Below are positions 31,184-41,262 of a DNA stretch of 64,000 nt, piece by piece. A model generated the notes under the pieces. That model was not told the origin of the DNA, searched no databases, and saw nothing but the letters and a program-made list of their open reading frames with translations. The translations under genes and the position numbers were made by a program. This DNA comes from Hyphomicrobiales bacterium (GTDB taxonomy: Bacteria; Pseudomonadota; Alphaproteobacteria; Rhizobiales; Rhizobiaceae). Where the stretch lies: contig UCHD01000004.1 of NCBI GenBank assembly GCA_900472175.1, positions 650,726 to 714,725 of the forward strand, written 5' to 3'. The first letter of the stretch is position 1; every line of letters begins with the position of its first letter.

Positions 31184-31987
31184 TTGACCAAATCAGGCAC
31201 AATCCGCTGCGGCATTGGCGGCTGGACCTTCGATCCCTGGGAGGGGACGTTCTATCCGGAGACGCTGGCCAAGAAGCGGCAGCTGGAATATGCCAGCAGC
31301 CAGCTGAAGGTCATCGAGGTCAACGGCACCTATTACGGCTCGCAAAAGCCGGAGACATTCGCCAAATGGGCGTCGGAAGTGCCGGATGATTTTGTCTTTT
31401 CGCTGAAAGCCAGCCGCTTTGCCACCAACAAGAAGGTGCTGGCGGAAGCCGGTGAATCGATCGGCAAATTTCTCGGCCAGGGACTGACGGAACTCGGATC
31501 ACATCTCGGACCGATCCTCTGGCAGTTCATGCCAACCAAGAAATTCGATGCCGATGATTTTGGTGCGTTTCTGGCGCTGCTGCCGGAGAAGCAGGATGGC
31601 TTGACGCTGCAACATGTCGTGGAAGTACGGCATGATTCTTTCTGCACGCCGGAATTCACCGCCCTGCTTGCCAAGCATAAGGTCGCGGTCGTCTGCGCCG
31701 ACCATTTCGACTATCCGATGATCGCCGACGTGACTGGTGATTTCGTCTATACGCGTCTTCAGACCGGCAGCGATGACGTCAAAACCTGCTATGATGAAAA
31801 ACGCCTCAATCTCTGGGCTGACCGGGTTAAAATCTGGGCAGCAGGCGGCGACGTCAGCGAGCTCGCGCATGCCGATCCCAGTCACAAGCCGGAAAAGAAG
31901 CCGCGCGACGTGTTTGCCTTCTTCATCACCGAGGGCAAGGTCAATGCGCCGAATGGCGCACGGGCACTGCAGAAGCGGGTGGATTGA
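31184..31987 (+). CDS. DUF72 family protein
   Basis: 267 residues from a TTG start at 31184 with GGAG upstream, 6 nt after the HNH gene stop. Opens with RCGIGGWTFDPWEG and contains FSLKASRFATNKK, LGPILWQFMP and VVEVRHDSF, the marks of DUF72, a TIM-barrel family of unknown function. The stop codon directly abuts the stop of the convergent nnr gene with no spacer. Confidence 0.88.
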   Translation: MTKSGTIRCGIGGWTFDPWEGTFYPETLAKKRQLEYASSQLKVIEVNGTYYGSQKPETFAKWASEVPDDFVFSLKASRFATNKKVLAEAGESIGKFLGQGLTELGSHLGPILWQFMPTKKFDADDFGAFLALLPEKQDGLTLQHVVEVRHDSFCTPEFTALLAKHKVAVVCADHFDYPMIADVTGDFVYTRLQTGSDDVKTCYDEKRLNLWADRVKIWAAGGDVSELAHADPSHKPEKKPRDVFAFFITEGKVNAPNGARALQKRVD

Positions 31988-33472
31988 TCAACGGGCAGCC
32001 GGCAACGGCTCGATCGCGGCGGCGAGATCGTCCGCAGTCAAGCCTTCGCCTGCCTTAACGCCTGCCCGGCCGTGTCTCCAGACGCCAGCGGCGGCTGCTT
32101 CGAAGGCCGGCATGCCCTGCGCCAGATGTGCGCCAATGATGCCCGCAAGTGTATCGCCTGAGCCCGCCGTGGCCAGCCACGGCGGCGCGTTGGCGTTGAT
32201 TGCGGCGCGGCCGTCTGGCGCTGCGATGACCGTATCAGCGCCCTTATAGACAATCACGGCATGGCTGTGTTTCGCAGCCGCGATGGCCCGATCAACTTTC
32301 GAGAGCGTCTGGTCGGCATCGATATCGGCAAACAGCCGGGCGAACTCGCCCTCGTGCGGGGTCATCACCAGCCGGGTTTCGCCTCCGGCAAAAGCGTTGA
32401 AAAGCGGTTCTGGATCATTCCTGAACGCAGTAATCCCGTCGGCATCGAGCACCAGCGCCCTGTCGCCGAGCATCACCGCATATTGCCGCGCCCTCTCCAG
32501 ATCGCCAAAACCCGGACCCAACACAAAGGCGTTGATACGTTTATCGGCGAGCCAGCGCGACAGGGCGGCAGCATCCTCAATTTCCTTCAGCATCACGGCC
32601 GTCAGATGGGCTGCGTTGGCGCCGAGCGCTGCGGACGGGGATGCTACAGTCACCAATCCGGCGCCCGCCTTCAACCCAGCCACAGCCGAAAGCCGTGCCG
32701 CCCCTGTTGCCAGTGGCCCGCCCGAGAAAATCGCGAGATGGCCACGCTTGAATTTATGAGCTGAGGGATCAAGGGTATGGGTCAGTCCGGCCCAGAGATG
32801 CGGGCCATTTTCGCAAAGCCCGCTTATATGGTTGCGCAGCAAACGTTCGGGTATGCCGATGTCGAAGACTTCGAGGCTGCCGCAGAGCGTGCGCCCCGGC
32901 AACAAAAGATGTCCCGGCTTTCTTGCCATGAAGGTGACGGTATGGCTGGCGTGAAAGCTGGCACCCAGCACCTGGCCGGTGCGGCCATCGACGCCGGACG
33001 GCAGATCGACCGAGAGAACGGGGAACCCCGCTTGCGTGATAGCCTCAATCACCAAGGCCGCCTCGTCCGCCACCGGCCGCGACAGGCCGGCGCCAAACAG
33101 GGCGTCGATGACGATGTCCCCCGGTTCGGGCCGGTAGGCCTGCAGAGCCTCAACCCCACCCGCCCATTGCGCATGCGCGCGGGCAGCATCGCCCGTCAGA
33201 CCGGCGGGGTCGCCCAGAGCGTAAACGGCAACCTCGGCGCCGCTAAGCCGCAATGCGGCGGCAGCGATATATCCGTCACCACCATTGTTGCCGGGACCGC
33301 ACAGGACGGCGAACCGCAGCGTCTGCGGAAAAAGCCGCAAGGCTGCCGCGGAAACGGCCAACCCCGCCGATGACATCAACCGGAAACTGTCGATACCGGA
33401 TCGCGCCGCATCGCGGTCGATCGCAGACATTTCCGTGGGGGTGACGATGGATACGGCGCGATCAAAGGACAT
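31988..33472 (-). CDS. nnr: Bifunctional NAD(P)HX epimerase / ADP-dependent dehydratase
   Basis: 494 residues. Repairs hydrated NADH/NADPH. The N-terminal YjeF_N epimerase domain has GPGNNGGDGY at 59-68; the C-terminal ribokinase-like dehydratase (YjeF_C) has KRGHLAIFSGG, VMTPHEGEFARLF, VIVYKGADTVIA and the catalytic GSGDTLAGIIGAHLA. Full length for the fused form. Convergent with the DUF72 gene; upstream lies the glnB control region. Confidence 0.94.
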   Translation of the reverse strand: MSFDRAVSIVTPTEMSAIDRDAARSGIDSFRLMSSAGLAVSAAALRLFPQTLRFAVLCGPGNNGGDGYIAAAALRLSGAEVAVYALGDPAGLTGDAARAHAQWAGGVEALQAYRPEPGDIVIDALFGAGLSRPVADEAALVIEAITQAGFPVLSVDLPSGVDGRTGQVLGASFHASHTVTFMARKPGHLLLPGRTLCGSLEVFDIGIPERLLRNHISGLCENGPHLWAGLTHTLDPSAHKFKRGHLAIFSGGPLATGAARLSAVAGLKAGAGLVTVASPSAALGANAAHLTAVMLKEIEDAAALSRWLADKRINAFVLGPGFGDLERARQYAVMLGDRALVLDADGITAFRNDPEPLFNAFAGGETRLVMTPHEGEFARLFADIDADQTLSKVDRAIAAAKHSHAVIVYKGADTVIAAPDGRAAINANAPPWLATAGSGDTLAGIIGAHLAQGMPAFEAAAAGVWRHGRAGVKAGEGLTADDLAAAIEPLPAAR

Positions 33473-34147
<675 letters not shown>

Positions 34148-34206
34148 TCCGCCTGACCGTTCGGTTCGGGCCTACCTCGTCATCTCAAAAGAGGGACTTT
34201 CAAAAC

Positions 34207-35616
34207 ATGACGACTGCAAATGATATCCTCAAGCAAATCAAGGATAACGACGTCAAGTTCGTTGATCTGCGCTTCACCGACCCGAAGGGCAAGCTGCATC
34301 ACCTGACCATGGACATCGGCTGTGTCGACGAAGACATGTTCGCCGATGGCGTCATGTTCGACGGCTCGTCGATCGGCGGCTGGAAGGCCATCAACGAGTC
34401 CGACATGGTGCTGATGCCGGATCCGGCCACCGTCCACATGGATCCTTTCTTCGCGCAGTCGACGATGGTTATCGTTTGCGACATTCTCGACCCGGTCTCC
34501 GGCGAAGCCTATAACCGCGATCCGCGTGGCATTGCCAAGAAGGCCGAAGCCTATCTCAAGGCATCCGGCATCGGCGACACCGTCTATGCAGGTCCTGAAC
34601 CCGAATTCTTCGTCTTTGACGACGTCAAGTACAAGGCCGACCCGTATAATACCGGCTTCAAGCTGGACTCATCCGAGCTGCCGTCGAACGACGACACCGA
34701 CTACGAGACCGGTAACCTCGGCCACCGCCCGCGCGTCAAGGGCGGCTACTTCCCGGTTCCGCCGGTCGATTCGTGCCAGGACATGCGCTCCGAAATGCTG
34801 ACGGTGCTCACCGAGATGGGCGTCACCGTGGAAAAGCAGCACCACGAAGTGGCTGCCGCCCAGCATGAGCTCGGCGTGAAGTTCGACACGCTGGTGCGCA
34901 GCGCCGACAAGGTGCAGATCTACAAATACGTCGTGCACCAGGTCGCCAATGCCTATGGCAAGACGGCCACCTTCATGCCGAAGCCGATTTTTGGTGACAA
35001 CGGCTCGGGCATGCACGTCCACCTGTCGATCTGGAAGGATTCGAAGCCGCAGTTCGCCGGCGACGAATATGCCGGTCTGTCGGAAAGCTGCCTGTTCTTC
35101 ATCGGCGGCATCATAAAGCATGCCAAGTCGATCAACGCCTTCACCAACCCGACGACGAACTCCTACAAGCGTCTCGTGCCTGGTTATGAGGCTCCGGTTC
35201 TGCTCGCCTACTCGGCCCGCAACCGCTCGGCGTCCTGCCGCATTCCGTTCGGCACGGGTCCGAAGTCCAAGCGCGTCGAAATCCGTTTCCCCGACCCGCT
35301 GGGCAACCCCTATCTCGGCTTCGCCGCCATGCTGATGGCCGGCCTCGATGGTATCAAGAACAAGATCCATCCTGGCAAGGCCATGGACAAGGATCTCTAC
35401 GACCTGCCGCCGAAGGAACTGAAGAAGATCCCGACCGTCTGCGCTTCGTTGCGTGAAGCACTGGAAAGCCTGGACAAGGATCGCAAGTACCTGACCGCCG
35501 GCGGCGTCTTCGATGACGACCAGATCGATGCCTATATCGAACTGAAGATGGTCGAAGTCATGCGTTACGAAATGACCCCGCACCCGGTCGAATTCGACAT
35601 GTACTACTCGGCCTAA
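34207..35616 (+). CDS. glnA: Glutamine synthetase type I
   Basis: 469 residues, the usual GSI length. Converts glutamate, ammonia and ATP to glutamine as a dodecamer. Visible motifs: [44 protein letters not shown] and the adenylylation site Tyr398 in [10 protein letters not shown], so it should be controlled by GlnE. Co-transcribed with glnB from the sigma54 promoter; two hairpins follow the stop. Confidence 0.98.
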   Translation: MTTANDILKQIKDNDVKFVDLRFTDPKGKLHHLTMDIGCVDEDMFADGVMFDGSSIGGWKAINESDMVLMPDPATVHMDPFFAQSTMVIVCDILDPVSGEAYNRDPRGIAKKAEAYLKASGIGDTVYAGPEPEFFVFDDVKYKADPYNTGFKLDSSELPSNDDTDYETGNLGHRPRVKGGYFPVPPVDSCQDMRSEMLTVLTEMGVTVEKQHHEVAAAQHELGVKFDTLVRSADKVQIYKYVVHQVANAYGKTATFMPKPIFGDNGSGMHVHLSIWKDSKPQFAGDEYAGLSESCLFFIGGIIKHAKSINAFTNPTTNSYKRLVPGYEAPVLLAYSARNRSASCRIPFGTGPKSKRVEIRFPDPLGNPYLGFAAMLMAGLDGIKNKIHPGKAMDKDLYDLPPKELKKIPTVCASLREALESLDKDRKYLTAGGVFDDDQIDAYIELKMVEVMRYEMTPHPVEFDMYYSA

Positions 35617-35621
35617 AAGCC

Positions 35622-35687
35622 GGCTACGGCCCCTTCGCGGGGCCGTACTTCCAACAAAAAGCCGGATTCGCGAGAATCCGGCTTTTT
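35622..35687 (+). terminator. Double hairpin terminator after glnA
   Basis: A first hairpin with arms TACGGCCCC / GGGGCCGTA (about 35624-35647) is followed by a perfect rho-independent hairpin at 35656-35687 with arms GCCGGATTC / GAATCCGGC, a 4-nt loop, and A/T runs on both sides. The second should also stop transcription from the convergent TAXI gene. Confidence 0.85.
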
Positions 35688-35707
35688 CTTTTCACGCATG
35701 AGAATGC

Positions 35708-36745
35708 CTACTGTTTCTTCAGGCGCTGCTTCAGCAGATTGAGATATTCCTCATTGGCATCCTGCCCCTGGCTTGAAGCCGCCGGTGCCTTGCATGCGGG
35801 CTTGTAGTCGAGCGCCATGCCGGCCTTGACGCAGACGCCGACCTGCCAGCCGGGCGGCAGCGCCGTCAGGTCGACATCCTTCCATTTCGGATGGCCGGTT
35901 GCCTGCAGCTTGTCGAGATTGTTCAGGATGAGATTAGAAAACTCGGAGACGGCCTTGCAGCTTTCGCGCTGATAGGCGTTGCGCTTGACGTCATAGTCAT
36001 AGGTCATCATCACGGCCTTGACCGCGATCAGATCGACCGGCTCCTTCTGGAAGGCATAGGTTCCTGCATCGATGCGCGACGGTGTATAGGTTGCCAGAAG
36101 CGGCGCTTCGGTTATCGGCACGAGATGGAATTTCGCCCCGTCGATCGGATTGTTCTTGAACAGCGACGCAGGCGCGCCGGCCACATAGAAGAAGGCGTCG
36201 ATCTCGCCGGAGAGCAGTTTGGGCAGGGCTGCATCCGGATTGAGTGGCACCCGCTCCCCGGTCTTGACCTGGAGGATATCAAGGATCAGCGAAGAGGTCA
36301 GAAACGTGCCGCTGTCCTTGACGCCGACGGCCACCTTCTTGCCGGCCAGATCGCCCATGTCCTTGATATCGGCACGGGCAAGAACATGGATTTCCTCGTT
36401 GTAGAGCGGAAACATGATACGCACGCCGCGCACCGCCTGCTGTACCTCAGGATCATCAGCCTCGAACGTTTTCAGATATTCGAGCACGTCGCTCTGGACG
36501 ATGCCGAACTGGGTGTTCCTGCTGTTGCGAACGCCGACGAAATTCTCGAGCGAGCCTGCAGATTCCTTGACGTTAAGTGTCAGGCCGCACATCTTGCCGA
36601 GGGCTGCAACATCCCGCCCGATCTGGATATAGGTTCCCTGCGGCCCACCGGTCATGATGTTCTTTTCGAACTCGGCTGCCGATACCGGAGTAAGCGCAAG
36701 CGTTGTCAGCATCGTCGCGGCCACGAAAGCCTGTCGGAACGTCAT
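35708..36745 (-). CDS. TAXI family TRAP-type solute-binding protein
   Basis: 345 residues from ATG 36745 (AGGGAGAG upstream), with a signal peptide ending near PVSAAEF. TAXI motifs: NIMTGGPQGTYIQIGRDVA, a middle segment DLAGKKVAVGVKDSGTF and LLSGEIDAFFYVAGAP. Such proteins bind small organic acids or amino acids for tripartite TRAP transporters. No DctQ/DctM or fused permease is nearby; the adjacent gene is a membrane-anchored coiled-coil protein 43 nt upstream, probably in the same transcript. Confidence 0.88.
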   Translation of the reverse strand: MTFRQAFVAATMLTTLALTPVSAAEFEKNIMTGGPQGTYIQIGRDVAALGKMCGLTLNVKESAGSLENFVGVRNSRNTQFGIVQSDVLEYLKTFEADDPEVQQAVRGVRIMFPLYNEEIHVLARADIKDMGDLAGKKVAVGVKDSGTFLTSSLILDILQVKTGERVPLNPDAALPKLLSGEIDAFFYVAGAPASLFKNNPIDGAKFHLVPITEAPLLATYTPSRIDAGTYAFQKEPVDLIAVKAVMMTYDYDVKRNAYQRESCKAVSEFSNLILNNLDKLQATGHPKWKDVDLTALPPGWQVGVCVKAGMALDYKPACKAPAASSQGQDANEEYLNLLKQRLKKQ

Positions 36746-36788
36746 GTTTCTCTCCCTAAAGCGCCCGCCCGCTGGCGGATACTGGTTG

Positions 36789-37823
36789 TCAGCAATCACT
36801 TTTGAAATCGCGCATCAGATTGCGCATCAGGATCAGCGGCACCTTGTCAAAAACGCTTTCCAGCGCATCGGTAACGCAGGCACCGGACGCCAGCTGGTCT
36901 TTCAGGCGCTGTTTCTTGTCGTCGTCGAGAAAGCTTACGCCACGCGTCGTGCCAATGATGTTTTCCACCATCATCCGGTCACGCGGTATCAGCGCTTGGC
37001 CGGATTGCCCCGTCTGCGATACCGGATTGCCGGCCACGGGGGCTTCGAGTGGCGTTTCAGCGGCCGCTTTGGCCGCCGCGGCCCGATCCTCAAGCTGCTT
37101 CTGCAGCGTCTCAACCTTGCGGCGTTCCTCGCCAAGGTTTTGCTCCAGCGTCCGGATTTGTGCGTCACGGGCCAGATCGAGCGCCGATTTCAATGCCGGT
37201 GGCTTTTTTCCGGCGTCTGTTATTTTCTGCTCCAGCGCTTTTTGCGCAGCCACCGCATCGGCTTTTGCCCGCTCGAGCGCCGCTTTCAGGCTGGCTATCT
37301 GCTCGCTAAGAACAAGCTTCTCATCGCCGAGTTGTTGCACTTGCGTCCGGGCATCGCCGGAAACGGCCTTGGCAGCGCTCAACTGTCCGTTCAGTCCGGC
37401 AATCGTTGCATTCAAATCATCGGCGGCTGATTTCGCCGCCGTCTTTTCGGTCGAAAGCCGCTGTTCAAGCGCGGATATGTCAGCGTCTCGCTTGTCGAGC
37501 AGCCGATTGAGCTTGGGAATTTCGTTGAGTTTCAGTTCGGCATAGTCTTTTTCAAGTTCCTCGGCCCAGTTTCCGGAGTTCTTCTTGAACTTGACGAGAT
37601 CGCTGTTCGCCCTGTCCTTCGCCGCCGTGACTTCGGCAAGTTCGGCCGTCAGTGTATCTGCCTTGGATGTCAGCGCCGCAATGTCGGCCTGCATGCTCTG
37701 CCGGGCAAACCAGAAATAGCCGCCTGCGCCAATCAGCGCCACACAGAGTATAGCGGGTAGCAGGAGACCGGACGAGCCACGGCCGCGTGCCGCCTGATTG
37801 TCCCTACCCCACTGATTGCTCAT
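36789..37823 (-). CDS. Membrane-anchored coiled-coil protein
   Basis: 344 residues from ATG 37823 (MSNQWGRDNQ). The start in the longer ORF (37982) lies over the divergent hspQ promoter and is rejected. A short basic N-terminus precedes one membrane segment (about 21-42: GLLLPAILCVALIGAGGYFWFA). A long Ala/Glu/Lys-rich coiled coil fills about 45-255. The C-terminal domain (about 280-344) is globular, with MMVENIIGTTRGVSFLDDDKK and two cysteines. Family not recognised. Upstream of the TAXI gene in the same direction, so a shared role is possible. Confidence 0.7.
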   Translation of the reverse strand: MSNQWGRDNQAARGRGSSGLLLPAILCVALIGAGGYFWFARQSMQADIAALTSKADTLTAELAEVTAAKDRANSDLVKFKKNSGNWAEELEKDYAELKLNEIPKLNRLLDKRDADISALEQRLSTEKTAAKSAADDLNATIAGLNGQLSAAKAVSGDARTQVQQLGDEKLVLSEQIASLKAALERAKADAVAAQKALEQKITDAGKKPPALKSALDLARDAQIRTLEQNLGEERRKVETLQKQLEDRAAAAKAAAETPLEAPVAGNPVSQTGQSGQALIPRDRMMVENIIGTTRGVSFLDDDKKQRLKDQLASGACVTDALESVFDKVPLILMRNLMRDFKSDC

Positions 37824-37956
37824 ACGATATCCGCCACAGAAGAAGTCCTCCCATGTGAGGTACGATGATTTTCCCGTAGTGGCAAGCAACTGCATTGGCC
37901 CGCGCAGTCCGCGGGGGTCACCGCTGTCGGCGCCCATGTCGTGGCTGAGTTTCACA

Positions 37957-37991
37957 CTTGATGTTTGGGGAAAAACCACCACATATCACAG
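37957..37991 (+). promoter_or_regulatory. Possible heat-shock (RpoH) promoter of hspQ
   Basis: CTTG at 37957 and CATATCACAG at 37982-37991 resemble the alphaproteobacterial RpoH consensus (CTTG ... CYTATNTNNG). The fit is imperfect and the spacing is on the long side. Heat-shock control of hspQ is known in other proteobacteria. Confidence 0.35.
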
Positions 37992-38006
37992 TGAAAGGAA
38001 CCTAAC

Positions 38007-38339
38007 ATGATGAAACAAAGAGACGCAAAATTTCAGATTGGACAGGTTGTTCGCCATCGCGTGTTTCCCTTCCGCGGCGTCATTTTCGACGTCGATCCGG
38101 AATATGCCAACACCGAGGAATGGTGGAATTCAATTCCCGCTGAAGTCCGCCCGACCAGGGACCAGCCGTTTTATCACCTGCTCGCCGAGAATGAGGAAAC
38201 GGAATACGTTGCCTATGTCTCCGAACAGAACCTGATTTCGGATGAAAGCGGAACGCCGGTGCGTCACTCGCAGGTCAACGCCTTCTTCGATCCGGAGACT
38301 GTCGGCCAGTACAAGCCGAAAGCCGTTGTCCAGCACTAA
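38007..38339 (+). CDS. hspQ: Heat shock protein HspQ
   Basis: 110 residues; AAGGA 7 nt before the ATG. Family hallmarks: FQIGQVVRHRVFPFRGVIFDVDPEY, NTEEWW and QPFYHLLAENEETEYVAYVSEQNL. HspQ binds hemimethylated DNA and acts as a specificity factor for Lon in enterobacteria; in this organism the role is inferred. Monocistronic, ended by a strong terminator. Confidence 0.93.
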   Translation: MMKQRDAKFQIGQVVRHRVFPFRGVIFDVDPEYANTEEWWNSIPAEVRPTRDQPFYHLLAENEETEYVAYVSEQNLISDESGTPVRHSQVNAFFDPETVGQYKPKAVVQH

Positions 38340-38371
38340 AGGTAAGCCAATGTTTGGCATTGGCCTGAAAT

Positions 38372-38409
38372 GCAAAAAGCCGCCGTGAGAATTCGCGGCG
38401 GCTTTTTGC
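38372..38409. terminator. Bidirectional terminator between hspQ and ialB-like gene
   Basis: Arms GCAAAAAGCCGCCG / CGGCGGCTTTTTGC with a 10-nt loop, between convergent genes. Confidence 0.85.
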
Positions 38410-38425
38410 TGATGGGTAAAGGCAA

Positions 38426-39064
38426 TCAGTTTGCCGTGGCAGCCTTCTGGGCGTCTTCAAGCTTCTTGCGGGCGTCTTCGGCCTTCTTCTGCATTTCTTC
38501 CTGCAGCAGGCGCTGACGCTCTTCGAGCTTGGACTGTTCAATCGGCTCGCCATCGAAAACGCCGGTGAAGCCACCGAGCGAAATCTTGATGGGGTTCGGC
38601 GCGCGCTGGAAGTTGACCGATGTGAAGACCACTTCGCCGCCCTTCTTCAGGCTGGCCAGAACAGCATCGCTGAGCGGCACTTCAGCAACGCACTTGTCCG
38701 GCATGCAGATAGCGTAGTCGAGCTTAGCACCCTTGCCGCCATCGATCTGCATCTGGATGCCCGGTGGGACCAGACGCGCGGATGGAACCGACACCTGCAG
38801 AACCTTTCGGTTGACCTTGCCCTGAACGCTGATCAGGCCGACGGCAGTGATCAGCTGGCCGTTGCTGGCCGTCAGCAGGTTCTGCACGATGCAGACATCG
38901 TTGTCTTCCTGCTTGGTGCAGACCTTGAACCAGCCCTGGGGTGGACGGGCGGCGCCTGCAGCAGCCTGCTGTGCAAAAGACGCAGCTGGCGTCGCGGCAA
39001 CAGCAATTGCGCCGGCGAATGCCGACAAAGCAGCCTTTTTGGTGAAGTTCGACTTGAAGATCAT
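38426..39064 (-). CDS. Invasion-associated locus B (IalB) family exported protein
   Basis: 212 residues from ATG 39064; signal peptide cleaved near AASFAQ (residue 31-32). The IalB fold is marked by GWFKVCTKQEDNDVCIVQN, a conserved cysteine pair (CMPDKC) and the C-terminal beta segment VVFTSVNFQRAPNPIKISLGGF. The last about 35 residues form a highly charged helix (KLEERQRLLQEEMQKKAEDAR). In Bartonella, IalB is linked to erythrocyte invasion; in rhizobia members are common and their role is unclear. The longer ORF start (39259) is rejected. Confidence 0.85.
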   Translation of the reverse strand: MIFKSNFTKKAALSAFAGAIAVAATPAASFAQQAAAGAARPPQGWFKVCTKQEDNDVCIVQNLLTASNGQLITAVGLISVQGKVNRKVLQVSVPSARLVPPGIQMQIDGGKGAKLDYAICMPDKCVAEVPLSDAVLASLKKGGEVVFTSVNFQRAPNPIKISLGGFTGVFDGEPIEQSKLEERQRLLQEEMQKKAEDARKKLEDAQKAATAN

Positions 39065-39347
39065 AATGATATCCGTCTCCTGAATTCCGGTGTCTGAGCA
39101 GCGTAAAGACGCTCGTGATCTATGGTCAGCTGCCCGCTCTCCTGTTGGGCAAATGAGGCAATTGCATGACCCTCGTCTCCGGGAACACCTGTTACAGCGA
39201 GCAGCGACGGATATCCAGCCTCTCCAACATTTTTTTGCATTGCGTTCGCCGGCGGCCACTGGCTTTTAAAGTATCGGTTGGTTGGAAATGCTGGTCAACG
39301 TGTTAGTTTGCCCTGAATCAAAAGATGACGACAGCAGGAGGCGGGCT

Positions 39348-41162
39348 TTGCGCGCATTGTTTTTGGGTTTAATTTCGGTGCTGGCCACGCTTAGTGCCGG
39401 TGTGACTGCACAGGCAGAGCCGGTTCACGGCATCGCCATGCATGGCCAACCCGCCCTGCCCGCCGGTTTCAAGAACTTCCCTTACGTTAAACCGGACGTC
39501 AAGAAGGGCGGCCGTGTCTCCTACGGCGTTGTCGGTACGTTCGACAGCCTCAATCCGTTCATCCTGAAGAGCATGCGCACCACGGCGCGCGGTATGCTCG
39601 ACCCCGAATACGGCAACCTTGTTTATGATTCGCTCATGCAGCGCTCGCGCGACGAGGCCTTTTCGCTCTACGGCCTGCTGGCCGAAACGGTTGAATGGGA
39701 TGACGACCGCACCTTCATCCAGTTCAATCTCAATCCGAACGCCAAATGGGCCGACGGCCAGCCGGTGACGCCCGAAGACGTCATCTTCACGTTCGAACTG
39801 TTTCGCGACAAGGGCCGCGTTCCTTTCAGCGCGCGGCTTGCAAAGGTCGAGAAGATGGAGAAGATCGGCGACCGCAGTGTCCGCTTCACCTTCAACGACC
39901 AGGCCGACCGTGAATTTCCGCTTCTGATCGCCATGACCCCGATCCTGCCGAAACACGCCACCGATGTGGCGACCTTCGACCAGACATCGCTGAAATTCCC
40001 GCTCGGATCCGGGCCTTATCGCGTTGCCGAAGTGAAGCCCGGCGAGCGGATCGTCTATAAGCGCAACCCGGACTATTGGGCCAAGGATCTGCCGTCGAAG
40101 GTCGGCTTAGACAATTACGACGAGATTTCCGTCGAATATTTCCTGCAGGACAATTCCCTGTTCGAAGCTTTCAAGAAGGGCGAGATCGATATCTACCCGG
40201 AGGGCAGCCCGACGAAATGGGCGCGCAGCTACAATTTCCCGGCCGTCCAGTCCGGCAAGGTGATCAAGGAGACATTCACGCCGAAGACGCCGTCCGGCAT
40301 GCTCGGCTTTGTCTTCAACACGCGCCGGCCAATGTTCGAAAATCCGAAACTGCGTCAGGGCCTGGCGCTGGTCTTCGATTTCGAATGGGCCAATAAGAAC
40401 CTGTTTGATGGAGCCTACATTCGCACGCAGAGTTTCTGGCAGAATTCATCGCTTTCCTATCTCGGCGTGGCCGCAGACGATCGCGAGCTCGCCTTGCTCG
40501 GCGATATCCGCAACCGCATCAACCCCTCGGTGCTAGATGGCACCTATCGTTTGCCGGTGACAGACGCGTCGGGACGTGATCGCAACGTGCTGCGCGAGGC
40601 CGTGACGCTGCTGCGCGAAGCGGGCTACGGCATCAAGGACGGCAAGATGGTCAATGCCAGTGGCGCAGCGCTCGCCTTCGAGATCATGACCCAGAACGAG
40701 GGGCAGGAGAAGATGGCCCTCGCCTACCAGCGTTCCTTGGCAGCACTTGGCATCGGTGTGTCAGTCAGAACGGTAGACGATTCCCAATACCAGCAGCGCA
40801 GCCAATCCTTTGACTACGATGTCATCGTAAAATCCTTCCCGTCCTCTCTATCTCCGGGCATCGAACAGGTTGGCCGCTGGTCTTCGGAATCACGCGATCG
40901 CCAAGGCAGCGATAATTTTGCCGGGGTCGCCGACAAGGATGTCGATACGCTGGTCAATGCCATCCTGCGCGCCGTCAGTCTCGAGGATTTCACCGCTGCC
41001 GTGCGGGCGCATGATCGCCTGCTGGTCTCGAATTTTTATCTCGTGCCGCTCTACCATGTCGATTCACAGTGGGTCGCCCGCGAAAAGCACATTGGCCGCC
41101 CGAGCATCGTGCCGCTCTATGGCTACCAGTTGCCCGCGTGGTTTGACGAAACTGTGCAGTAA
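39348..41162 (+). CDS. Peptide/opine-type ABC transporter substrate-binding protein
   Basis: 604 residues from TTG 39348, chosen because a perfect AGGAGG lies 6 nt upstream and the protein then begins with a signal peptide (RALFLGLISVLATLSAGVTAQAEP). Upstream in-frame starts (39282, 39288) have no ribosome site. The mature part is an SBP_bac_5 protein: GTFDSLNPFILK, YDSLMQRSRDEAFSLYGLLAE, FKKGEIDIYPEG and a C-terminal YGYQLPAWFDE typical of the YejA/microcin C group. No permease genes adjoin it. Confidence 0.88.
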   Translation: MRALFLGLISVLATLSAGVTAQAEPVHGIAMHGQPALPAGFKNFPYVKPDVKKGGRVSYGVVGTFDSLNPFILKSMRTTARGMLDPEYGNLVYDSLMQRSRDEAFSLYGLLAETVEWDDDRTFIQFNLNPNAKWADGQPVTPEDVIFTFELFRDKGRVPFSARLAKVEKMEKIGDRSVRFTFNDQADREFPLLIAMTPILPKHATDVATFDQTSLKFPLGSGPYRVAEVKPGERIVYKRNPDYWAKDLPSKVGLDNYDEISVEYFLQDNSLFEAFKKGEIDIYPEGSPTKWARSYNFPAVQSGKVIKETFTPKTPSGMLGFVFNTRRPMFENPKLRQGLALVFDFEWANKNLFDGAYIRTQSFWQNSSLSYLGVAADDRELALLGDIRNRINPSVLDGTYRLPVTDASGRDRNVLREAVTLLREAGYGIKDGKMVNASGAALAFEIMTQNEGQEKMALAYQRSLAALGIGVSVRTVDDSQYQQRSQSFDYDVIVKSFPSSLSPGIEQVGRWSSESRDRQGSDNFAGVADKDVDTLVNAILRAVSLEDFTAAVRAHDRLLVSNFYLVPLYHVDSQWVAREKHIGRPSIVPLYGYQLPAWFDETVQ

Positions 41163-41262
41163 CGCGCAATCGACGACGGTATACTTTCGGTAACGCATTG
41201 AAAGCGCAAACCGCGACGCCTATGTCGCTGAACAGTGATTTTCAGCGCAAGGAGCAAGCGCC

